Assembly (NCBI GenBank): GCA_938023075.1
Contig: CALHDG010000019.1
Location: 1 to 43,700 of the forward strand
Origin: an uncultured Chitinophagales bacterium
Lineage (GTDB): Bacteria > Bacteroidota > Bacteroidia > Chitinophagales > JAHDHT01
DNA length: 43,700 bases
Direction: 5' to 3'
In this document: piece by piece, positions 8,311-16,389 of the stretch
Position numbering within the stretch: the stretch's first letter is position 1
How the letters are laid out: every line of letters starts with the position of its first letter
Made by a program: the position numbers and the translations under genes
The notes under the pieces: generated by a model
Told to the model about the DNA's origin: nothing
What the model saw: the letters and a program-made list of their open reading frames with translations, nothing else
Databases searched by the model: none

Positions 8311-9474
8311 TTACTTAGTTCTTTTAAAACCTCTTAACGCAATAGGCAACCAACCGATAATTGGTATATAAAACCAGATGAAAAACGGATTTTTGATCAA
8401 ATATTTAAAAAAGGCTTTCCAGCCAAATTCCATATCAAAATTACCGGTTTGGTCTAATTGAAACCGGCGTTCAAACTCCGCATATAAAAGAGGCCAGCCA
8501 AATGGCGTAGTTAATGGAAATAGTTTTTTTCTTTTAAATAGATTTTTAAAATAATGTTTCCATTCTATAGCTTTTTTGCCATAATGCTCTACTTGCTCGG
8601 TTAACTGTTGTTGGTATTTTTTTTGTACAATACTAACAATTTCTACAATGTCTTTTTCAGTAATGTCGCCCGGTGCTTTGTTAATCAACTCCCAAGGTTT
8701 AAAAAGTTTACCTTTGATATAGGTAATACGTGCTGGCCAAGAATAATAGAACAACCAAGGAAAAAACAATAGAAAAGGCAACATAAAACCAACAGGTAAA
8801 AAAGGCAAACCCGTTTTTTGAGCAACCCGGTTGGTTAATCGATAGATATACGTATAGGGATTAATATACTCTGCATTTACCGTAAAAATTGGGCAAACAG
8901 CTGCTTTATACTGACAAGCCAAACGAATAAAACTAGTAGCAAAGGGCTGCACCTGATAGCGTTTGTTGAAGCCCTTTCCAATACCTTTAATGCCTTCCGG
9001 ATAAACCATTAAGTGTGTATTTTTTTGATGCATCATCGTTTCAAAATTCATATAATTCGCATCAATAGCCCCTACTCTTTTCCATAAATCTTTAATTAAA
9101 AAAGGGTTCAAAATTTTTAACGACGACAATACCGGTGCAATTAATGGACGCAAAAATTTTGAAAGGTTATATTGATTAAGCTGAAAAGAACGCGAACACA
9201 TTAACATGCCATCCCAAGGGAATGCCATTCCGCTATGATTGCTGTAAAATATAGTTGGTGCCTCCTCTTTATCTCTTTGTTCTATATGTTCAAAACCTAT
9301 ATAACGCGATCTGAAATAAGCTTGATCAACCGGTAAGATGACCTTATCTACTAATTTGCTAACGAAATTTAAGTCAAAATAATTGGTGAAGATTGGCTTA
9401 TTGTTATTAATAGCCGCTTCTTTATCTTTATCGCTTAAATCAGTTAAAATTTTACCGCTTGAAGAAAGTGTCAA
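8311..9474 (-). CDS. Lysophospholipid acyltransferase-like protein
   Basis: A 387-residue member of the PlsC-type glycerolipid acyltransferase superfamily. Motif I reads NHSGMAFPWDG, and motif III is VYPEGIKGIGKGF followed by the RYQVQPFATSFIRLA stretch. In this family the His and Asp of motif I catalyse acyl transfer. The spacing is HX7D rather than the textbook HX4D; longer spacings (NHSGGxPWDA-like) occur in the NHSG subgroup, so activity is still likely. Hydrophobic stretches near 220-245 and at the C-terminus suggest membrane association. The substrate cannot be told from sequence. No obvious operon partner. Confidence 0.75.
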   Translation of the reverse strand: MTLSSSGKILTDLSDKDKEAAINNNKPIFTNYFDLNFVSKLVDKVILPVDQAYFRSRYIGFEHIEQRDKEEAPTIFYSNHSGMAFPWDGMLMCSRSFQLNQYNLSKFLRPLIAPVLSSLKILNPFLIKDLWKRVGAIDANYMNFETMMHQKNTHLMVYPEGIKGIGKGFNKRYQVQPFATSFIRLACQYKAAVCPIFTVNAEYINPYTYIYRLTNRVAQKTGLPFLPVGFMLPFLLFFPWLFYYSWPARITYIKGKLFKPWELINKAPGDITEKDIVEIVSIVQKKYQQQLTEQVEHYGKKAIEWKHYFKNLFKRKKLFPLTTPFGWPLLYAEFERRFQLDQTGNFDMEFGWKAFFKYLIKNPFFIWFYIPIIGWLPIALRGFKRTK

Positions 9475-9568
9475 TAATTCAAATTTTTTGAAATATACTA
9501 AAATAGTACAATACTTTCTTCAATTAAATGAAAAGTATATTTTCTGTAAAAAAATAACTTGAAAACCG

Positions 9569-9718
9569 CTATACTTTCGCTTCTGTTTCGGTTACTGTCT
9601 CTGCTTCGGTTTCTTTTACCTTTAAAACGGTTACTTTGTTAGGTTTTGCACTTCGGTATTTTCCAAAAGTACCTTTTGCAATTTTGCCTCTTTTTGAACG
9701 TCTGTCTCCTTTACCCAT
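9569..9718 (-). CDS. 30S ribosomal protein THX, with acidic extension
   Basis: A 49-residue protein too short for most gene callers. It begins MGKGDRRSKRGKIAKGTFGK, the signature of the Bacteroidota/Thermus THX protein, which sits in the 30S head. Usual length is roughly 25-45 residues. After the basic core (to about residue 35) there is a Thr/Glu-rich tail, ETEAETVTETEAKV, that I do not associate with the family. The frame is clean from ATG at 9718 to TAG at 9569. Confidence 0.85.
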   Translation of the reverse strand: MGKGDRRSKRGKIAKGTFGKYRSAKPNKVTVLKVKETEAETVTETEAKV

Positions 9719-9802
9719 AAAAACTATTTTTCGCAAAATTACTAATATTGATTAGATATATCAAGTTAAAAGCACAAATAAAGAGAATCGCCAAAAAACC
9801 CT

Positions 9803-10309
9803 TTATCTTGTAAACATCTTACTCCATCCAAATTTAATTATTAAAAATAGAGCTATGAATATAATAGCAATATATTGGACTGGAATAAAAGTTATCGCAA
9901 AAAGCCGTGTTCGGTCAATAAACCACATAATACCAAAAGTAGCCAGCAACATCAATAACAGACCGGTTAATCTGCCAAAACCGGGTATATTACTCAAATC
10001 CGCATTTTTGGTGACTAAAAAGATAGTTAATATCATAGATAACACTGGAATTAGCTGGGTATAAATATCCATATTCATAATACCACGCCGTTCAAACAAA
10101 AAAGCATACATATTTAAAGCTACCGCAAAAATACCAGGCACACAAACCAGATAAATTAGGCTGGCATATAAATACTTCCAAGGTGAAGTATTGCCTTCTC
10201 CCCTGCCCAAAAACCATGCTATTAAAGCTGTTAATGGAATCAATGAAAAATACACCAATAAGTAAAATGGGTTAGTTGAAAGCGAATCTAAAAATTCTTT
10301 TAAAGTCAT
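9803..10309 (-). CDS. Conserved four- or five-TM membrane protein
   Basis: A 168-residue hydrophobic protein with segments around 14-34, 44-70, 83-100, 112-131 and 136-160. No catalytic motif is apparent. PGFGRLTGLL and the short polar loops resemble uncharacterised membrane proteins often found in Bacteroidota genomes. It is divergent from mutS, with about 170 nt between the starts. Function unknown. Confidence 0.6.
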   Translation of the reverse strand: MTLKEFLDSLSTNPFYLLVYFSLIPLTALIAWFLGRGEGNTSPWKYLYASLIYLVCVPGIFAVALNMYAFLFERRGIMNMDIYTQLIPVLSMILTIFLVTKNADLSNIPGFGRLTGLLLMLLATFGIMWFIDRTRLFAITFIPVQYIAIIFIALFLIIKFGWSKMFTR

Positions 10310-10482
10310 TTCTTAATCGAATTGAGGGCAAATATAGATTAAGTTGATTACAATTACTACTTCGTTTTTGTCATAATAGTCCACTTCTTTTATCATTAAA
10401 TACGCATCATCACTGTTCATAAATTGATTGAAGCATTTACATTTTAAAAATTATCTTTATCACGAATTTTAGTAATCATATT

Positions 10483-13119
10483 TTGGCAACAAAAACTTCA
10501 CAAACAAAAACGGTTAAAAAGGCGAAAAAAGAAACGCCTTTAATGCAGCAGTATAACCAAATTAAAACCAAACATCCGTCGGCATTGCTGTTGTTTCGAG
10601 TTGGTGATTTTTATGAAACTTTTGGTGAAGACGCCATTAAAGCTTCACGTGCCTTAGGTATTACCTTAACCAAACGAGCCAATGGTTCGGCTTCGCATAT
10701 TGAGTTGGCTGGTTTTCCATATCATGCCTTAGATACGTATTTGCCTAAGCTGGTGCGTTCTGGTTTTCGGGTAGCAATTTGCGAACAATTAGAAGACCCT
10801 AAAAAAACAAAAAAACTGGTTAAGCGCGGAGTAACCGAATTAGTGACTCCTGGCGTTGCCATTAACGATAAAATTTTAAATCATAAACAAAACAATTATC
10901 TCGCCTCTATTCATTTTGCACAAAAGCAATTGGGTATTGCCTTATTAGATGTATCCACCGGAGAGTTTCTCGTTTCAGAAGGCGATAAAGATTATATTGA
11001 TAAATTGCTTCAAAGTTTTCAACCCTCAGAAACCATTTTTGCCAAACCCTATCAACAAAAATTTAAAGAAGATTTTGGAAACAAATGGTATACTTTTACT
11101 ATTGATGATTGGATTTTTGGAGAAGACTACAGCTTAGAAAAATTACTTAATCATTTTAAAGTTAACTCTTTAAAGGGATTTGCCATTGAGCAATTAAAAG
11201 CTGCGACTGTTGCTGCCGGTGCCATCTTACATTATTTAGGCGAGAATCAATTTTCTAACCTCAATCAAATTACCAAAATACAACGTATTGCTAAAGATCA
11301 ATATGTTTGGTTAGATCGTTTTAGTATCAGAAATTTAGAGTTGTTGTACCCGATGCATCCCGATGGAAAATCGTTGTTAGAGGTGTTAGACTTTACTTTA
11401 TCACCAATGGGCGCACGTCTGTTAAAAAAATGGATTGTTCTTCCCTTGAAGTCTGAAGCAAAAATTAATGAGCGATTGGATATGGTGGAAGGCATTTTAA
11501 GAGACCCGGAATTGGCAGATGACATTCGCGCAGAAGTGAAATCTATTGGTGATTTAGAAAGATTAATTACCCGCATTGCTCTAATGAAAGCCAACCCACG
11601 AGAAGTATTGCAGTTAAAAAGAGGCTTAGAAGCCATCGTAAAAATAAAAGAACAATTACAAACCGCTTCCTTTAAACCACTGCAGAGTTTTTCGCAAAAA
11701 TTAGCCGCTCAAATTCCATTAATTGAAAAAATTGAAACCCAACTGTTACCCGATGCGCCTGCGCAATTAAATAAAGGGAATACGATTGCTACGGGAGTTT
11801 CTGCAGAATTAGATGAGTTGCGCAACATTAGCACTTCGGGTAAAGATCATTTAGCTAGCATACAACAAACGGAAGCCGAACGAACAGGTATCTCTTCTTT
11901 AAAAATTGGTTTTAATAATGTGTTTGGCTATTACTTAGAAGTGACCAATACACATAAAGATAAAGTACCTGAAGAGTGGATTAGAAAACAAACCTTAACC
12001 AATGCCGAGCGTTACATCACCGAAGAATTAAAAGTATATGAAGAAAAAATACTGGGTGCAAAAGATAAAATTTTGGTTTTAGAACAACATCTTTTTAACC
12101 GCTTATTAGAATTTCTATCTGGTTATATTAGTGACATTCAGAAAAATGCAGCGGCTATTGCTCGTTTAGATTGCTTATTGTGCTTTGCCGAAGTTGCGTT
12201 TAAACATGAATACCGAAAACCGGAAATGAATGATGGTTTAGCAATTGATATTAAAGCCGGGCGGCATCCTGTAATTGAACAGCAGTTGCCTTTAGGTGAA
12301 CAATATGTTCCTAATGACGTGTTGTTAGATTCAGAAAATCAACAGATTATTTTAATTACCGGACCCAACATGTCAGGCAAATCGGCATTGCTGCGCCAAA
12401 CCGCTTTAATTTGTTTAATGGCGCAAATGGGTAGTTTTGTGCCTGCCGAAAAAGCGCAGATCGGTTGGTTAGACCGGGTGTTTACCCGTGTTGGGGCATC
12501 CGATAATATTTCGAGTGGCGAATCGACCTTTATGGTTGAGATGAATGAAACGGCAAGCATCATCAATAATATTTCTGAACGTAGTTTAATTTTGTTAGAT
12601 GAGATTGGCAGAGGTACTAGCACCTATGATGGCATTTCGATTGCTTGGAGTTTGGCGCAATATCTGCACAACAACAACATTGCCCATCCTAAAACATTAT
12701 TTGCCACCCACTATCATGAGTTAACGGAGTTGTCTAATCATTACGAGCGCATCAAAAACTACAGCATTCAAACCAAAGTATTAGGCAATAAAGTGGTTTT
12801 TCTGCGCAAGTTTATACCCGAAGCCACTAAGCATAGTTTCGGTATTCATGTAGCCGAAATGGCAGGTATGCCCAAAGCGATTATCAATCAGGCAAACAAA
12901 ATTTTAAAACAGTTAGAATCAAAAAATGTACAAGAAAACATTGGGGAAACTTTGAAAGAATTACCCAAGCACGATATGCAGTTGAGCATTTTCCAATTAG
13001 ATGATCCGCTTTTATTAGAATGTAAAAAAGTGTTAGAGAATTTGGATATTAATACCCTAACTCCGGTGGAAGCCTTGATGAAGTTGAATGAATTGCAACG
13101 GATGTTGCTGGGGCAGTGA
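10483..13119 (+). CDS. mutS: DNA mismatch repair ATPase MutS
   Basis: An 878-residue full-length MutS. Domain I carries the mismatch-reading Phe-Tyr-Glu in GDFYETFGEDA (near residues 43-53). The Walker A motif GPNMSGKS is at about 627-634 and the Walker B/DEIGRGTS segment at about 706. The C-terminal LTPVEALMKLNELQRMLLGQ is complete. It recognises mispairs and recruits MutL. It starts at TTG (no ATG nearby fits). A decayed second copy of its 3' end lies at 14802-14940, beyond the toxin-antitoxin module inserted after its stop. Third-position differences between the two copies suggest its 3' end may have come from another lineage. Confidence 0.97.
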   Translation: MATKTSQTKTVKKAKKETPLMQQYNQIKTKHPSALLLFRVGDFYETFGEDAIKASRALGITLTKRANGSASHIELAGFPYHALDTYLPKLVRSGFRVAICEQLEDPKKTKKLVKRGVTELVTPGVAINDKILNHKQNNYLASIHFAQKQLGIALLDVSTGEFLVSEGDKDYIDKLLQSFQPSETIFAKPYQQKFKEDFGNKWYTFTIDDWIFGEDYSLEKLLNHFKVNSLKGFAIEQLKAATVAAGAILHYLGENQFSNLNQITKIQRIAKDQYVWLDRFSIRNLELLYPMHPDGKSLLEVLDFTLSPMGARLLKKWIVLPLKSEAKINERLDMVEGILRDPELADDIRAEVKSIGDLERLITRIALMKANPREVLQLKRGLEAIVKIKEQLQTASFKPLQSFSQKLAAQIPLIEKIETQLLPDAPAQLNKGNTIATGVSAELDELRNISTSGKDHLASIQQTEAERTGISSLKIGFNNVFGYYLEVTNTHKDKVPEEWIRKQTLTNAERYITEELKVYEEKILGAKDKILVLEQHLFNRLLEFLSGYISDIQKNAAAIARLDCLLCFAEVAFKHEYRKPEMNDGLAIDIKAGRHPVIEQQLPLGEQYVPNDVLLDSENQQIILITGPNMSGKSALLRQTALICLMAQMGSFVPAEKAQIGWLDRVFTRVGASDNISSGESTFMVEMNETASIINNISERSLILLDEIGRGTSTYDGISIAWSLAQYLHNNNIAHPKTLFATHYHELTELSNHYERIKNYSIQTKVLGNKVVFLRKFIPEATKHSFGIHVAEMAGMPKAIINQANKILKQLESKNVQENIGETLKELPKHDMQLSIFQLDDPLLLECKKVLENLDINTLTPVEALMKLNELQRMLLGQ

Positions 13120-13147
13120 GCCTTTTCAAATAAAAACTTTAGCCAAA

Positions 13148-13705
13148 CTAAAAATACTCTACAGACTTCGTTAAACCGCATTTTTTTAAAATGGCTTTCA
13201 ATTGTGTTTTTGTTTTTGGAGGATCTCTTAGAGAAGCCAACTGATTTTCAAAGCCAATGATTACTCGCTTTTCGTCTAACTCCAATAAGTTTAGTAAAAA
13301 CATATCAGGATGTACAACTATAATATCAAATTGATTTAAATAGTGCTGTGGAAAATCTTTAAGATTAAAGGTAACAATCAAATCTGCTTTACATTTAATT
13401 GCTGCCGCTAAAATATGCCGGTCATTTTCGTCTGGTAATTCTATTGTATCGATAATATCTTCAAAAGTATATACCATAGCATCAGGAAAAAACTGGTTCA
13501 TGGCTTGTTTTGTTTTTTCCAAATTCTCTCTACGGATATCAGGTCTATTCAAAAGTAAGTTTTCAATCCATTCCTCTTCAATCTTAGGAGACCATTTAGG
13601 TACATAAAGTTCCTGTTCAGCTAAATTCAATAAAATATCGCGAAGAGGTGCAGAATAAAGTACACAAGCATCTAAAATAACAATTAAGCCTGTGGTGTAA
13701 TTCAT
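13148..13705 (-). CDS. PIN-domain toxin
   Basis: A 185-residue PIN-domain protein, longer than a minimal VapC (about 130). Candidate metal-binding acidic residues are D12 (VILDACVLYSAPLRD), E44, D92/D95 (PDENDRHILAAAI) and D117 (TFNLKDF). The LDACVLY-APLRD opening is typical of a PIN group paired with excisionase-type antitoxins; such toxins are ribonucleases. It starts inside the stop codon of the upstream antitoxin gene (4-nt ATGA overlap), so translation is coupled. It is convergent with mutS, whose stop is 28 nt away. RNase activity is inferred from the fold and the residues. Confidence 0.8.
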   Translation of the reverse strand: MNYTTGLIVILDACVLYSAPLRDILLNLAEQELYVPKWSPKIEEEWIENLLLNRPDIRRENLEKTKQAMNQFFPDAMVYTFEDIIDTIELPDENDRHILAAAIKCKADLIVTFNLKDFPQHYLNQFDIIVVHPDMFLLNLLELDEKRVIIGFENQLASLRDPPKTKTQLKAILKKCGLTKSVEYF

Positions 13706-14733
13706 TCGTAACCTAAACCTAAATCTTGAGCTTCTTTGCTTAAGATATCCAAATTTTTTCTCATCGTTTTTTTAAATTCAGCTTTGAAGGCTAACAAGTC
13801 ATCCAATTTAATTTTTTTATGGTTTCCAATTTTTGTAAACGGAATCTTTCCTTGTTCTAATAACTTTCCAATGTAAGACCGTGATACATTTAATAATTCT
13901 GATGCTTGTTGTGCACTTAATATGGAATCTGTCGGTAGCAAATTTGCTGATTTTCCTTTCGCTAAATTAGATAAAGCTGTTTTTAGATGTAAAAAAACAC
14001 TCATAGGTATATCTATAGTTTCATCACTTCTGCTAAAACTTATATGTACAACTTTTTCATTTTTATTTAATTTTTCCTTTTCATAATTTTCCAAAATTTG
14101 CAATGATTTAGCGGCTAATTGTTGCTCATCTAAAGCAATGTAATGTTTCTCATCAATAATTTTATTTAGTAAATTTTTCCAGTGTTTTTCAACCGCATTT
14201 TTAGATAAGAATAGTTCGGCAGCAATTTCCTCATTGCTCCACCCTTCCGCAATTAAATTAATAACTTCCCCAGCAACTTTGTTATTTGTGTTGTCTTTTG
14301 GATTTTTTGAAAATTCAGTAATTAAATTTCTCACTCTCTCGCAAAAGTAGGTTTCTCCGGTAGATACTTTTTCATATGCCATCAGCAATTCTTCGGTGTC
14401 AATATCCTTGAGTAAATAACCATCTGCTCCTGCTTTTAGCGTATTTTGCACAGTCATGAGATCGTGATAATTGGATAAAATAATTACATAAATATTAGGA
14501 TATAATTCTTTTACTTTACGAGTAGCTTCTATGCCATCCATAACAGGCATTTTTATATCCATTGAAATTATTTTGGGTTGAACTTTTTCTAATTTCTCTA
14601 ATAAATCCTCTCCATTTTCTGCTGTAAATAGAATATCCGTTTTCCCTTGCTGTTCAAGCAAAGCTACTAAAGCATTCGAAAACAGCTGACTATCTTCTGC
14701 AATAGCTATTGGTATTTTTGAATCATTTTCCAT
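13702..14733 (-). CDS. Response regulator fused to excisionase-type antitoxin
   Basis: A 343-residue three-part protein. Residues 8-125 are a REC domain: E13/D14 acidic pair, phospho-acceptor D59 in ISMDIKMPVMDG, S87 switch, K109. Residues about 150-192 are a LuxR/NarL helix-turn-helix (EGWSNEEIAAELFLSKNAVEKHWKN). Residues about 228-343 match antitoxins that pair with PIN toxins: an N-terminal strand region, then an excisionase-type HTH at 271-315 (SAQQASELLNVSRSYIGKLL, then GNHKKIKLDDLLAF), and a C-terminal toxin-binding-like tail ending LGLGYE. The toxin gene follows with a 4-nt overlap. The fusion implies that phosphorylation could control promoter binding, antitoxin stability or both; this is inference. 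No histidine kinase is encoded next to it. Confidence 0.85.
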   Translation of the reverse strand: MENDSKIPIAIAEDSQLFSNALVALLEQQGKTDILFTAENGEDLLEKLEKVQPKIISMDIKMPVMDGIEATRKVKELYPNIYVIILSNYHDLMTVQNTLKAGADGYLLKDIDTEELLMAYEKVSTGETYFCERVRNLITEFSKNPKDNTNNKVAGEVINLIAEGWSNEEIAAELFLSKNAVEKHWKNLLNKIIDEKHYIALDEQQLAAKSLQILENYEKEKLNKNEKVVHISFSRSDETIDIPMSVFLHLKTALSNLAKGKSANLLPTDSILSAQQASELLNVSRSYIGKLLEQGKIPFTKIGNHKKIKLDDLLAFKAEFKKTMRKNLDILSKEAQDLGLGYE

Positions 14734-14801
14734 TGATTTATTTCAATTATTATTGTATTTGAAGACCAATTACTTAACAAAAATACTATAAATAAATTAC
14801 A

Positions 14802-14940
14802 ATGCCCAAAGCCATTATCAACCAAGCAAACAAAATATTAAAACAGTTAGAATCAAAAAATGGTTATGAAAATATTGGAGACTCCCGAAGGGGCATTAAT
14901 GAAGTTGAATGAATTACAGCGGATGTTGCTGGGGCAGTAA
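14802..14940 (+). pseudogene. Relic of the mutS 3' end
   Basis: A decayed duplicate of the end of mutS, in the same orientation. 14802-14862 matches 12868-12928 with 4 differences in 61, all synonymous (Ala, Asn, Gln, Ile third positions). 14893-14940 matches 13072-13119 with four synonymous changes and TAA for TGA. Between these blocks the relic lacks about 120 nt and changes frame. The synonymous pattern shows the two copies diverged while both were functional mutS, so this is more likely the displaced native end than a recent tandem copy. Confidence 0.9.
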
Positions 14941-15026
14941 TTAAGGTTTATTATATGAAACTGATTGGCTTGTAATAATTTTTTATTGTTTATTTGCATC
15001 ACCTTAAAAGTGATCAGTTTTATTTT

Positions 15027-16313
15027 ATGAATGTAATGGTATTGGGATCTGGAGGAAGAGAGCACGCCTTTGCTTATGCTATTTCCAAAAGTTCGCTCCT
15101 TAGCAAACTCTATATTGCACCGGGCAACCCCGGCACCGCGCAATGCGGTATTAATGTGGATATTGCCTCTAACAATTTTGAAAAATTATCGAATTTTTTA
15201 GCACAAAATCACGTCAATTTATTGGTGGTCGGTCCTGAACAACCTTTGGTTGAGGGCATTCGAGATTATTTGGAAAAAGATAGTCGCTTGGCTGAGTTAA
15301 AAATTATTGGACCCGGCAAACAAGGTGCACAATTAGAAGGCAGCAAATCCTTTTCTAAAACATTTATGGAAAAACATGATATACCTACAGCCAAATATAA
15401 AGAAGTAACCGACCAAAATATTGAAGAAGGCGAAGCCTTTATTGATGAGCAAACCTTGCCTATTGTATTAAAAGCAGATGGACTTGCTGCTGGCAAAGGC
15501 GTTTTAATTGTCAACAGCAAGGCAGAAGCTAAAATTGAATTAAACAACATCTTAAATGGAAAATTCGGAACCGCTGGCAATAAAGTAATTATTGAAGAAT
15601 ATTTGCAAGGATTAGAGTTTTCTATTTTTGTGTTAACCGATGGCAATACCTATAAAGTTTTGCCTATTGCTAAAGATTATAAAAGAATTGGTGAAGCCGA
15701 TACCGGACTAAACACCGGCGGAATGGGAGCAGTTTCTCCCGTGCCGGTTGTTGCCGGTAAGCTGATGTTTCAGATTGTAGAAAATATTATTGAACCAACT
15801 ATTAAAGGACTTCAAAAAGATGAAATTCCTTATCAGGGTTTTATTTATTTTGGTTTGATGAGTACTCAAAACGGACCCTATGTATTAGAATATAACATCC
15901 GGCTTGGCGACCCTGAAACCCAAGTGGTTTTACCAAGAATAGAATCAGATTTTTTAGAACTGTTAGCTAGTTGTGGCAATGGAACTTTAGATGCTCAACG
16001 CATTAAAACAAATGAAGGTTTTGCCGTTACAGTAGTTTGTGCTTCTGAGGGCTATCCACAAACTTATGAAAAGGGGAAAACCATTGAAGGCTTAAACGAG
16101 GTGACCAACAGCATCGTATTTCAAGCAGGTACTATAAAAGAAAATGAACAAATTAAAACCAATGGTGGCAGAGTGTTAGCTGTAACTAGTTTGGGTAGTA
16201 CTTTACAAGAAGCTTTATCTACCTCTTACCAAAGTATTAATCAATTATGTTTTGAGGGTATTTATTACCGAAAAGATATTGGCTACGAATTTAAAGATAA
16301 TGTTGTTTTTTAA
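15027..16313 (+). CDS. purD: Phosphoribosylamine-glycine ligase PurD
   Basis: A 428-residue GAR synthetase, the second step of purine synthesis (phosphoribosylamine + glycine + ATP). The start motif MVLGSGGREHAFAYAI, the LLVVGPEQPLVEGI segment, the ATP-grasp region (ADGLAAGKGVLIV, about 155-167) and the NTGGMGAVSPVP and EYNIRLGDPETQ motifs are all present. I start at the ATG at 15027; an upstream ATG at 14994 would add 11 non-conserved residues. Without the insertion it would lie directly downstream of mutS. Confidence 0.96.
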   Translation: MNVMVLGSGGREHAFAYAISKSSLLSKLYIAPGNPGTAQCGINVDIASNNFEKLSNFLAQNHVNLLVVGPEQPLVEGIRDYLEKDSRLAELKIIGPGKQGAQLEGSKSFSKTFMEKHDIPTAKYKEVTDQNIEEGEAFIDEQTLPIVLKADGLAAGKGVLIVNSKAEAKIELNNILNGKFGTAGNKVIIEEYLQGLEFSIFVLTDGNTYKVLPIAKDYKRIGEADTGLNTGGMGAVSPVPVVAGKLMFQIVENIIEPTIKGLQKDEIPYQGFIYFGLMSTQNGPYVLEYNIRLGDPETQVVLPRIESDFLELLASCGNGTLDAQRIKTNEGFAVTVVCASEGYPQTYEKGKTIEGLNEVTNSIVFQAGTIKENEQIKTNGGRVLAVTSLGSTLQEALSTSYQSINQLCFEGIYYRKDIGYEFKDNVVF

Positions 16314-16369
16314 GAATACTCAAAAACAATACAATTACTAACAATACTTCATTTTATGCAGATATAGCG

Positions 16370-16377
16370 TATCTTCG
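16370..16377 (+). promoter_or_regulatory. Possible -7 box for typA
   Basis: TATCTTCG matches the Bacteroidota -7 consensus TAnnTTTG at seven of eight positions and lies 12 nt before the typA start. A matching -33 TTTG at 19-21 nt spacing is not evident. Confidence 0.25.
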
Positions 16378-16389
16378 CGGCTTAAATTT

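Noticed and set aside
14853-15143. Minus-strand frame over the mutS relic and purD start
   Set aside because: It is the antisense of mutS relic and purD codons and mirrors a similar antisense frame at the true mutS end.
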